5,806 nt of DNA from Sulfurimonas sp. Its GTDB lineage: Bacteria; Campylobacterota; Campylobacteria; Campylobacterales; Sulfurimonadaceae. The stretch lies in contig JAMORM010000103.1 of assembly GCA_027063585.1 (NCBI GenBank), forward strand, positions 1 through 5,806, written 5' to 3'. Positions 1 to 5,640 of this stretch are shown here, one piece after another. Position 1 is the stretch's first letter; each line of letters begins with the position of its first letter. The notes under the pieces are model-generated. The model saw nothing but the letters and a program-made list of their open reading frames with translations, did not search any database and was not told where the DNA came from. Position numbers and translations under genes: made by a program.

Positions 1-2004
1 CTGCATACCCGAAGATTCTATTTGAAACATTCCCACCGTTTCACCCGTTTGAATAACATCATAGACTTTTTTGTCATTTTCATCAATAGTATGCCAGTCA
101 ATCTCTTTGTTGTATCTTCGCTTAATAAGTTTAATCGCATTGTCGATAACATCAAGTGTTTTTAAACCTAAAAAGTCAAACTTGATTAAATCGACATCTT
201 CCATATAGTTAAGCGAATACTGTGTAACAAAAGTATCTTCCCCTGAAGGCTTATAAATCGGTGTCTTTTTCCAAAGTTCTTCATTACTTATAACAACACC
301 CGCTGCATGCATCCCCGCATTTCGTTTGAGTCCTTCAAGTTTTTTGGCAAACTCCCAAACACGTCCGACCTGAGGGTCACTCTCAATCAGTTCACGAAGC
401 TTTGGCTCTTTTTGAAAAGCGCCCTCTTTAAATTCGCCGTTTTTTGTTTTTCCATTGAGGGTAATACCTAATTCATCGGGTACAAGTTTTGCCATTTGGT
501 CGGCTTTAGAGAGCGGCATATCCAAAACACGTGCAACATCACGGATAACTCCCTTTGCAAGCAATGAACCAAAAGTAATAATCTGTGCTACCTGATTTCT
601 TCCATACTTTTTTGTCACATAGTCAATGACTTCTCCACGGCGTGCCTGCATAAAGTCCATATCGATATCGGGCATACTGACACGTTCAGGATTCAAAAAA
701 CGCTCAAACAGCAAGTCATATTTCATCGGGTCAATGTCGGTGATATCCAAAGAATAGGCAACCAGACTTCCGGCTGCCGAACCACGGCCGGGACCAACTG
801 CAATACCTAAACGTTTTGCCTCTTTGACAAAATCCCACACAATCATCATATAACCAGGAAACTTCATAGAGTTAATGATGTCCATTTCAAACTCTAATCT
901 GTCACGATACTCTTGATGACGCTCTTTTGGAACAATTTTTAAGCGTTTTTGTAGCCCTTCACGACATTTAATTATAAAATACTCGGCATCATTTTTATCC
1001 GCCGCACTCATCCATTTTTTCTTCTCATCTTCACTGGCATTCTCCGGCAAAGGAGAATCATCTTGAAAATCTATTTCTAAACCCTCTGCTTTGGCATACT
1101 CTTGTGTAAATTTAAAATTTGGCGGTGTCGGTGTTTTTACAATAGGCACAAAATCTTCTATCTTATTCGTAATTTCTTGAGTATGCTCCAATGCTTCGGG
1201 AATATCGGCAAAAAGTCGTGCCATTTCTTCGGGTGATTTGATGTAAAACTCATGCACGGAGTGGCGCATACGGTTTGGATCATCATAGAGCTTATTCATC
1301 CCTATACACATAAATGCCTCATGATACTGTGCATCATCCGGATAGGTATAATGCGTATCGTTTGTTGCAATAATTTTAATACCTGTTTCTTTTGAGATTT
1401 TTAAAATTTGCTCGTCTATATAGAGCTGATCACCGATACCGTGACGCATAAGTTCAAGATAAAAATCATCACCAAAGATATCTTGGTACTCTCTGGCAGC
1501 AGCCAAAGCTCCTTCATAACCCAGTGCTCCGTTTTTCACATTTCTTTCATTTTGCAAATTCAGATGCCAGTTCACTTCGCCCTGCAGACATGCAGAAGTA
1601 CAAATAAGCCCTTCACAATGTTGGCGAAGTTCGTTTTTATTGATACGGGGGAAATAGTAAAAGCCTTCTATAAATGCTTTTGAAGAGAGGTACATAAGGT
1701 TTTCATACCCTTTTCTGTTTTTCGCATACAAACAGATATGAAAACGTTGTTTTGTACTTTTATCGCCTAAAGTTTCCCCGTTATGGATGTAGCCTTCCAT
1801 CCCGATGATGGGCTTCAGGTCTGCGGCTTTCATCTGTTTGTAAAAATCAATAGCTCCAAACATATTGCCGTGATCCGTCATGGCAACACTTGTCATACCG
1901 AGTTCTTTAATGCGTGAGACTAAATTAGAGAGTTTGTTAGCACCGTCTAACAGTGAATATTCGGTATGAAGATGTAAATGTGTAAAGGAAGGTTTGGCAC
2001 TCAA
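1..2004 (-). CDS. dnaE: DNA polymerase III subunit alpha, N-terminal 668 residues (cut by window edge)
   Basis: This is the catalytic subunit of the replicative DNA polymerase III, which extends primers at the fork in the cytoplasm. The N-terminal PHP domain opens with HLHLHTEYSLLDG (residues 9-21) and continues with TDHGNM (43-48). The palm region has GPGRGSAAGS (404-413), and PDIDMDF carries D446 and D448, matching E. coli D401 and D403. KFDFLGL carries D610, matching E. coli D555. All three metal-binding aspartates are therefore present, and the enzyme looks active. The rest of the fingers, the beta-clamp-binding region and the OB domain lie beyond position 1. The start is chosen as TTG (2004-2002): it gives the family's usual short leader before the PHP motif and has GGAG (2015-2012) 7 nt upstream, and no in-frame ATG precedes the PHP motif. 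It follows the phosphatidyltransferase gene by 53 bp on the same strand. Confidence 0.97.
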   Translation of the reverse strand, partial: MSAKPSFTHLHLHTEYSLLDGANKLSNLVSRIKELGMTSVAMTDHGNMFGAIDFYKQMKAADLKPIIGMEGYIHNGETLGDKSTKQRFHICLYAKNRKGYENLMYLSSKAFIEGFYYFPRINKNELRQHCEGLICTSACLQGEVNWHLNLQNERNVKNGALGYEGALAAAREYQDIFGDDFYLELMRHGIGDQLYIDEQILKISKETGIKIIATNDTHYTYPDDAQYHEAFMCIGMNKLYDDPNRMRHSVHEFYIKSPEEMARLFADIPEALEHTQEITNKIEDFVPIVKTPTPPNFKFTQEYAKAEGLEIDFQDDSPLPENASEDEKKKWMSAADKNDAEYFIIKCREGLQKRLKIVPKERHQEYRDRLEFEMDIINSMKFPGYMMIVWDFVKEAKRLGIAVGPGRGSAAGSLVAYSLDITDIDPMKYDLLFERFLNPERVSMPDIDMDFMQARRGEVIDYVTKKYGRNQVAQIITFGSLLAKGVIRDVARVLDMPLSKADQMAKLVPDELGITLNGKTKNGEFKEGAFQKEPKLRELIESDPQVGRVWEFAKKLEGLKRNAGMHAAGVVISNEELWKKTPIYKPSGEDTFVTQYSLNYMEDVDLIKFDFLGLKTLDVIDNAIKLIKRRYNKEIDWHTIDENDKKVYDVIQTGETVGMFQIESSGMQ

Positions 2005-2008
2005 AAAG

Positions 2009-2046
2009 TCACTCCATTTTATAGTATAAAGAATAGAGTGATTATA
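2009..2046 (-). promoter_or_regulatory. Candidate dnaE promoter (-10) and ribosome binding site
   Basis: In the 53-bp gap between the phosphatidyltransferase stop and dnaE, the minus strand reads TATAAT at 2046-2041, a perfect -10 box, preceded by T/A-rich DNA but no clear -35. A second weaker box, TATACT, lies at 2028-2023. GGAG at 2015-2012 is the ribosome binding site for the TTG start. TCACTC/GAGTGA arms (2009-2014 and 2036-2041) could pair over the ribosome binding site in any transcript reading through from upstream. The promoter call is by consensus match only. Confidence 0.45.
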
Positions 2047-2057
2047 GTTAAAATGAC

Positions 2058-2720
2058 TTAATTTGAGATAAGTTGTAAGCCGTAAATGGCTGTAATTCCC
2101 AAAGTATAAGCTCCCAAGAGATATACATTTCTTGGGTTGCCTGAGAGTTTTGGTGTTGCAATCTCTGAGACATTTAAAATAGCTAATCCCACAGCACTTA
2201 TATATAAAATAATTGCAAACATTTCATGACTTACTTGCGTTTCTAATAAAAATATAGCAACTAAAATCAAACTGTTATTATCAAGAGCAAGTCCTCTATA
2301 TTTTGTGCCGCCTGCTAAGCCGTAAGTGCTAAAATAACTAAGTCTTATTGCTGCTGCTGCTACCATAATAAACGCGCCAAAAAGATATATAGGTGCAAAG
2401 TGTCCATAACTCAAAAGTAAAATAGCAGGCGTTACTCCATAGCTTACTATATCTATGAGAACATCCAGTTGTCCGCCAAATTTAGCATCATTTGCACTCC
2501 TGCCTTTGAGTTTTCTAGCGACAAGCCCATCGGCCCAATCAAAAGCAACGGCCCAAACCATACCAATCATCGCTGCCTCGTAAAGACCTGTAATACTAAA
2601 ATAAATAGCTAAGAGTGTACAAGCCAGCCCTGAAAGTGATAAGAGATTAGGTAAATCATTCACATAAGATAAAATTGTCGGCTGTTGCAGCGCTTGCGAT
2701 GTTGAATTGTTTTTTGACAT
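2058..2720 (-). CDS. CDP-alcohol phosphatidyltransferase family membrane enzyme (PssA-like)
   Basis: Enzymes of this family swap CMP of a CDP-alcohol (usually CDP-diacylglycerol) for a second alcohol, forming phospholipid head groups in the inner membrane. The signature is readable: D61-x2-D64-G65-x2-A68-R69, then G82-x3-D86-x3-D90, with four acidic residues for the two metal ions. Between R69 and G82 there are 12 residues instead of the textbook 8. SYGVTPA (93-99) resembles the SFGVAPA of phosphatidylserine synthases, and R126 sits in an AAIRLSYF segment like the PssA AARLARFN segment. Hydrophobic stretches at about 25-45, 92-104, 110-128, 149-160, 167-184 and 198-217 indicate about six membrane spans. 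The ATG at 2720 has AAGGA 8 nt upstream. Head-group specificity cannot be read; phosphatidylserine synthase is the best guess. It lies upstream of dnaE and divergent from a cytidylyltransferase. Confidence 0.85.
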   Translation of the reverse strand: MSKNNSTSQALQQPTILSYVNDLPNLLSLSGLACTLLAIYFSITGLYEAAMIGMVWAVAFDWADGLVARKLKGRSANDAKFGGQLDVLIDIVSYGVTPAILLLSYGHFAPIYLFGAFIMVAAAAIRLSYFSTYGLAGGTKYRGLALDNNSLILVAIFLLETQVSHEMFAIILYISAVGLAILNVSEIATPKLSGNPRNVYLLGAYTLGITAIYGLQLISN

Positions 2721-2728
2721 AAAAGAAG

Positions 2729-2733
2729 TCCTT
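2729..2733 (-). promoter_or_regulatory. Ribosome binding site of the phosphatidyltransferase
   Basis: AAGGA on the minus strand, 8 nt before the ATG at 2720. It lies inside the 10-bp palindrome CCTTATAAGG (2730-2739). The same CTTATAAGGA context recurs before the ATP-grasp gene (4900-4891), probably by chance. Confidence 0.6.
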
Positions 2734-2752
2734 ATAAGGTAAAATTAGTTTT

Positions 2753-2776
2753 GAATGGTGGAATGGTGGAATGAAT
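2753..2776. repeat. Short tandem repeat GAATGGTG x2 plus a degenerate third unit
   Basis: GAATGGTG occurs at 2753-2760 and 2761-2768, followed by GAATGAAT at 2769-2776. It lies in the untranslated leader of the minus-strand phosphatidyltransferase gene. It may be a small slippage tract, and no function can be read from it. Confidence 0.6.
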
Positions 2777-2797
2777 GAGAGAATCATAGCAGGCATT

Positions 2798-2818
2798 TAG
2801 CATAAAAATGCTATTATA
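2798..2818 (-). promoter_or_regulatory. Candidate phosphatidyltransferase promoter with overlapping palindrome
   Basis: The minus strand carries a perfect TATAAT at 2818-2813, preceded by GG. No good -35 is visible, which is common in Campylobacterota promoters. Overlapping the -10 and extending over the likely start point is a 6-bp inverted repeat, TAGCAT (2798-2803) and ATGCTA (2808-2813), with a 4-nt centre. It could be an operator or a 5'-end hairpin of the transcript. The leader to the ATG would be about 85 nt. The call rests on consensus only. Confidence 0.5.
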
Positions 2819-2927
2819 CCCTAAATCATATTACTAACTGACCTCATATACTATTACACATAGTGAATGCTCTCTCATCTTATCCCATCAAGATAATTTT
2901 AATAATATTTGAAAACTCTCATAGTTG

Positions 2928-2941
2928 AAAACTTTTAAGCA
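2928..2941. repeat. 14-bp direct repeat, copy 1 (AAAACTTTTAAGCA)
   Basis: Identical to 3437-3450. The two copies bracket the cytidylyltransferase gene with its ribosome binding site. The sequence is AT-rich, so chance is possible, but a perfect 14-mer on both sides of one gene is notable. Confidence 0.6.
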
Positions 2942-2969
2942 GAGTATGTCAAGTCGGTTATGTACTATC

Positions 2970-2976
2970 AAAGGAG
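2970..2976 (+). promoter_or_regulatory. Strong ribosome binding site of the cytidylyltransferase
   Basis: AAAGGAG, near-complete complementarity to the 16S 3' end, ends about 8 nt before the ATG at 2985 and fixes that start. Confidence 0.8.
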
Positions 2977-2984
2977 ATTAAATT

Positions 2985-3431
2985 ATGATTATATATACTG
3001 TAGGTACATTCGATTTATTACATGTAGGACATTTAGCTTTATTACAATACTGTAAAACACTGGGGGATACTTTTATTGTTGGTGTTGCTTCTGATGAAGT
3101 TGTACACTCTTACAAACCTAATGTTCCGGTTATTCCATTACACCAAAGAATACAAATGCTGCAAGCTTTGCAATGCGTTGATGATGTACGAGGATATCAC
3201 GAACTTGAGTATGTAACAGCGTGCAAAGAGTTAAATGTAGACATTTTTGTTGTCGGAGAAGACTGGGGCAATAAACCACATAATATTGCAGTGGAAAAAT
3301 ACCTCAAATCAAAAGGTGCAAAAATTGTACAGGTAAGTTATAATCCGCAAACTTCATCTACACAAATAAAACAAAATGTCATAGATCAAAGAAAGAAAAG
3401 TTCAGCACCTATGACCTACAATGTTGCCTAA
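2985..3431 (+). CDS. Cytidylyltransferase family protein (glycerol-3-phosphate cytidylyltransferase-like)
   Basis: This is a small single-domain nucleotidyltransferase with a Rossmann-like fold that joins a phospho-alcohol or phospho-sugar to CMP, releasing pyrophosphate. VGTFDLLHVGH holds the HxGH motif (H13, G15, H16) that binds the nucleotide triphosphate. K44 lies where TagD-type enzymes have a catalytic lysine, R55 is in a PLHQRIQML segment, and VVGEDWGNK (89-97) matches the VMGDDW element of TagD enzymes. The last motif is altered: instead of RTEGIST there is NPQTSSTQIK (120-129), so the usual arginine is missing and the substrate may not be glycerol-3-phosphate. The 148 residues are close to TagD length (about 130), with a short polar tail. 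It is divergent from a CDP-alcohol phosphatidyltransferase and convergent with the ATP-grasp gene. The exact substrate is unknown. Confidence 0.87.
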   Translation: MIIYTVGTFDLLHVGHLALLQYCKTLGDTFIVGVASDEVVHSYKPNVPVIPLHQRIQMLQALQCVDDVRGYHELEYVTACKELNVDIFVVGEDWGNKPHNIAVEKYLKSKGAKIVQVSYNPQTSSTQIKQNVIDQRKKSSAPMTYNVA

Positions 3432-3436
3432 AAGAT

Positions 3437-3450
3437 AAAACTTTTAAGCA
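3437..3450. repeat. 14-bp direct repeat, copy 2 (AAAACTTTTAAGCA)
   Basis: Identical to 2928-2941. It begins 5 bp after the cytidylyltransferase stop codon and abuts the hairpin at 3450-3480. The copies are 509 bp apart. Confidence 0.6.
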
Positions 3451-3480
3451 AGAAATTACTTTTTATTTAAGTAATTTCTT
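3450..3480. terminator. Candidate bidirectional terminator hairpin between convergent genes
   Basis: A perfect 12-bp inverted repeat, AAGAAATTACTT at 3450-3461 and AAGTAATTTCTT at 3469-3480, has a 7-nt loop. It sits in the 31-bp gap between convergent stops and extends into the last codons of the ATP-grasp gene. The stem is AT-rich and the following T runs are broken on both strands, so it is not a textbook intrinsic terminator. Its position and perfect pairing support the call. Confidence 0.5.
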
Positions 3481-4881
3481 CCAAGCCTTTTGTACTTTTT
3501 TTACAAGCTTCTCAGTAATGCCTTTTATTTCCCTAAGCATATTCGGGTTTTGGTGGAGTACACCTATTACCTCTTCTACATCACCAAAGTGTTCTACTAT
3601 CTTTTTTACTTTCTTTTTACCGATTCCATCTATAGATGTTAAAAAATCACGTAACTCTTTTTTTGTAATTTTAGCTTCATCCGTAAATGATTCCGTAGAT
3701 TCGTCTTTTGTTGGTGTAGGTACTTCAATGTCGGCACTTTTTTTCAAAGAACGTAAAGGTTTTAGGGCCAATTTATCTTGATAATTCCACTTTTCACTCG
3801 GCCACTCTTCGCTGTATCTTGGTTTTACCGGATAAATTTTATACTTACTGTCAAGCTCATGCATATAAACTTCTTCTTTACCGTACATTTTTTTCTTGTT
3901 TCCAAAATATGCACCGTCATAACTCGGGTTAAATTTACCGAAGGTAATATGTCGCATTGTTCTAAGAAGATCAGGTGAAATTTTTCCTAACTCTTCCCAG
4001 TTAAACATAGGAATATGCGGTTTTCTAAATCTGCCTTCGCTTAAAAGCCACATCAAATACTCACCAATCCAGTCTCTTATATACGGAAAAGCTGCAAACG
4101 CAGTAGCACATTCCAAGATACGAACTTTTCCGTCTTTTCCGTAAGCAACATCACAAGCCCAGTATTCTGCTTTTGCGGCTTTTGAGACTTTCACAGCCAA
4201 ATCAAGTACAGATTTAGGCACATCCATATAATCCATACTTCCACCCTGAGAGGTATTTGTCAACCATTCACCCTCAGGAGCACGACGCCAAAAGGCACAA
4301 ACAGGTTTATGCCCTATAAGCATTACACGAATGTCCGCTTCCATAGGAACAAAGTCTTGAACATAAACAGGATGGTATCTTTTTTCTGCCAAAAGCTCTT
4401 TTGCTTCTTCATAACTATCGACTTTATGTACAAAATAGCCACCGTAATTTGACGGTCCGTAAGATTTTTTAATAATTTTTGGATATTTTGCTTTTTTCAG
4501 TGCTTCATCTGCTTTTTTATGGTCATAATAAATATATGTTTTTGGAATCGGCAAGTCATATTTCCAAGCAAATCTTGTTACATTCTCTTTGGATTTGTTT
4601 GAAAACTGTGTATCAAGAGATGGAATAAAACGTACCTCAGGAAGTGCACGGGCTATCTCTCTAAAAGTTTCATAAGCAGTAGCAGGAATATTACCTATAA
4701 GCACATCAATCTTTTTGTCTTTGACTTCTTGAATAAATCTCTCTTTATCGTTTTTCCAATGATATGTCACTGTTTCTATTTTATTCGGCCATCCTTTAAA
4801 GTTTGAATGGTCAAAAAATCTCAGGACATAGTCCATATACAAAAAGCCTAACTTTGGTAATTCTTTATTACTTAATCCCAT
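3463..4881 (-). CDS. RimK-like ATP-grasp ligase with C-terminal helix-hairpin-helix pair
   Basis: The 472-residue protein has a RimK-type ATP-grasp core. There is a pre-ATP-grasp region at about 10-110; NKSKEN...PIPKTY (95-115) matches the linker to the core. The ATP-binding lysine lies in YPKIIKKSYGPSNYGG (133-148). DIRVMLIG (183-190), RR (199-200), N209 and GG (213-214) follow in RimK order. The metal site has D244 and E257, but the usual E-x-N is E-C-A, with A259 replacing Asn. After a segment of unknown fold (about 285-380) and a polar Ser/Thr/Glu linker (about 381-405), residues 407-472 form two helix-hairpin-helix motifs, IDGIGKKKVKKI and LREIKGITEKLV, like those in UvrC/XPF-type DNA-binding domains. 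Such enzymes link a carboxylate to an amine using ATP; the substrate is unknown. The ATG at 4881 has AAGGA 9 nt upstream. It lies 29 bp after efp on the same strand. Confidence 0.82.
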   Translation of the reverse strand: MGLSNKELPKLGFLYMDYVLRFFDHSNFKGWPNKIETVTYHWKNDKERFIQEVKDKKIDVLIGNIPATAYETFREIARALPEVRFIPSLDTQFSNKSKENVTRFAWKYDLPIPKTYIYYDHKKADEALKKAKYPKIIKKSYGPSNYGGYFVHKVDSYEEAKELLAEKRYHPVYVQDFVPMEADIRVMLIGHKPVCAFWRRAPEGEWLTNTSQGGSMDYMDVPKSVLDLAVKVSKAAKAEYWACDVAYGKDGKVRILECATAFAAFPYIRDWIGEYLMWLLSEGRFRKPHIPMFNWEELGKISPDLLRTMRHITFGKFNPSYDGAYFGNKKKMYGKEEVYMHELDSKYKIYPVKPRYSEEWPSEKWNYQDKLALKPLRSLKKSADIEVPTPTKDESTESFTDEAKITKKELRDFLTSIDGIGKKKVKKIVEHFGDVEEVIGVLHQNPNMLREIKGITEKLVKKVQKAWKKLLK

Positions 4882-4910
4882 ACTACTTATTCCTTATAAG
4901 TGAAGTTAAA

Positions 4911-5477
4911 TTATTTAACTTTTTCTAAATACTCGCCATCGACGGTATTGACTTTTACAGTATCACCTTCTAAAACATGATAGGGTACTTGCACGACCGC
5001 ACCGCTTTCAAGTGTTGCAGGTTTTTTACTTCCGCTTGAGGTATCACCTTTAAAATTCGGCGGTGTTTCAGTGATGACAAATTCCATAATTTCAGGAGCC
5101 TGCACGGAAATAGCATTGCCTTTATAAAATACGATATCAACATTTATGCCGTCTTTAAACCATTTTGAAGCATCATCACATTGTTCATAAGAGAGTCCAA
5201 GTTGGTCATACGTTTCATTGTCCATAAACTGGTACATTTCACCGTCATCATACAAATACTGCATAGTTTTATAATCAATCTCGGGAACTTCAAACTTATC
5301 GCCCGCATGTACGGTTTTTTCTACTACTTTACCATTTAAAAAACTTTTCATTTTCATACGAACAAATGCTGCACCCTTACCCGGTTTTACATGTTGAAAT
5401 TCTACTACTTTATATGGAACTTCGCCTACTACTAAACGAACATTTTTTTTAATATCACTCATACCAATAGTTGCCAT
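4911..5477 (-). CDS. efp: Translation elongation factor P
   Basis: EF-P binds between the P and E sites of the ribosome and rescues stalling at consecutive prolines. The 188-residue length equals E. coli EF-P, and the sequence aligns from end to end. It covers the N-terminal KOW-like domain with loop VKPGKGAAFVR (30-40, K34 at the tip), the OB domain with YLYDDGEMYQFMDNETYDQ, and the C-terminal OB domain with the signature region FKGDTSSGSKKPATLESGA, ending GEYLEKVK. K34 matches the lysine that E. coli EpmA beta-lysylates; this is the lysine type, not the Arg32 rhamnosylated type. ATG at 5477 is preferred over the TTG just before it (5480), because AAAGGTG (5489-5483) is 5 nt from ATG but only 2 nt from TTG, and MAT- matches the E. 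coli start. It is the first gene of a likely two-gene unit with the ATP-grasp gene. Confidence 0.97.
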   Translation of the reverse strand: MATIGMSDIKKNVRLVVGEVPYKVVEFQHVKPGKGAAFVRMKMKSFLNGKVVEKTVHAGDKFEVPEIDYKTMQYLYDDGEMYQFMDNETYDQLGLSYEQCDDASKWFKDGINVDIVFYKGNAISVQAPEIMEFVITETPPNFKGDTSSGSKKPATLESGAVVQVPYHVLEGDTVKVNTVDGEYLEKVK

Positions 5478-5507
5478 CAATACACCTTTAAAAATATTTT
5501 GAATGAT

Positions 5508-5535
5508 TTTATAATAAAAGTGCTTAGAGTGTCCT
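5508..5535 (-). promoter_or_regulatory. efp: Candidate efp promoter
   Basis: The minus strand shows AGGACA (5535-5530) as a -35 with 4 of 6 consensus bases, a 16-bp spacer, and TATAAA (5513-5508) as a -10 with 5 of 6. TATTAT overlaps as an alternative. A start near 5500 would give a leader of roughly 20-25 nt containing the AAAGGTG site. The call rests on consensus only. Confidence 0.45.
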
Positions 5536-5597
5536 AATAAGTAATTTCATGTAGTCATTTACGCACAAAGAATGCAATTTAAAAAAAAATTAAGTTT

Positions 5598-5633
5598 TAT
5601 AAGAGTAACATTGAATAACATACATCAATGGAG
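5598..5633 (+). promoter_or_regulatory. Candidate -10 and ribosome binding site for the right-edge gene
   Basis: TATAAG (5598-5603) follows a run of nine A residues (5581-5589), an A/T-tract arrangement typical of AT-rich genomes. GGAG (5630-5633) lies 7 nt before the ATG at 5641. No clear -35 was seen. The ribosome binding site is solid and the promoter is tentative. Confidence 0.45.
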
Positions 5634-5640
5634 AAAAAAC

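Larger units (their letters stand above)
2721..2984. other. Divergent intergenic control region
   Basis: This 264-bp AT-rich gap separates the minus-strand phosphatidyltransferase from the plus-strand cytidylyltransferase and must drive both. It holds the minus-strand TATAAT and palindrome, the GAATGGTG tandem repeat, and three copies of CTCTCAT. Two copies are direct (2872-2878 and 2916-2922) and one is inverted (2775-2781). It also holds the first copy of a 14-bp repeat (2928-2941). No convincing plus-strand -10 stands out; TAATAT near 2903-2908 is a weak option. The only open frames are under 30 codons and lack ribosome binding sites. Confidence 0.6.

Noticed and set aside
1408..1683. Plus-strand open frame of 91 codons
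   Set aside because: It lies wholly inside the well-supported dnaE coding sequence on the other strand, with no ribosome binding site and no recognisable protein features.
2730..2739. CCTTATAAGG palindrome as an operator
   Set aside because: It is mostly the ribosome binding site AAGGA with AT context, and a similar string precedes the ATP-grasp gene. There is no support for a regulator.
2755..2800. Very short plus-strand frames (MVEWWNE and MNERIIAGI) between the divergent genes
   Set aside because: They are under 10 codons, lack ribosome binding sites, and one arises from the GAATGGTG repeat.
3518..3978. Two overlapping plus-strand open frames (87 and 66 codons)
   Set aside because: Both are antisense shadows of the ATP-grasp gene, and their translations are low-complexity Phe/Ser-rich strings.
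5478..5480. TTG one codon upstream as the efp start
   Set aside because: It is only 2 nt from the AAAGGTG site. The following ATG has proper 5-nt spacing and matches the E. coli EF-P N-terminus and length.
5540..5640. Riboswitch or small RNA upstream of the right-edge gene
   Set aside because: The stretch is A-rich, with no stable stem or recognisable conserved core.
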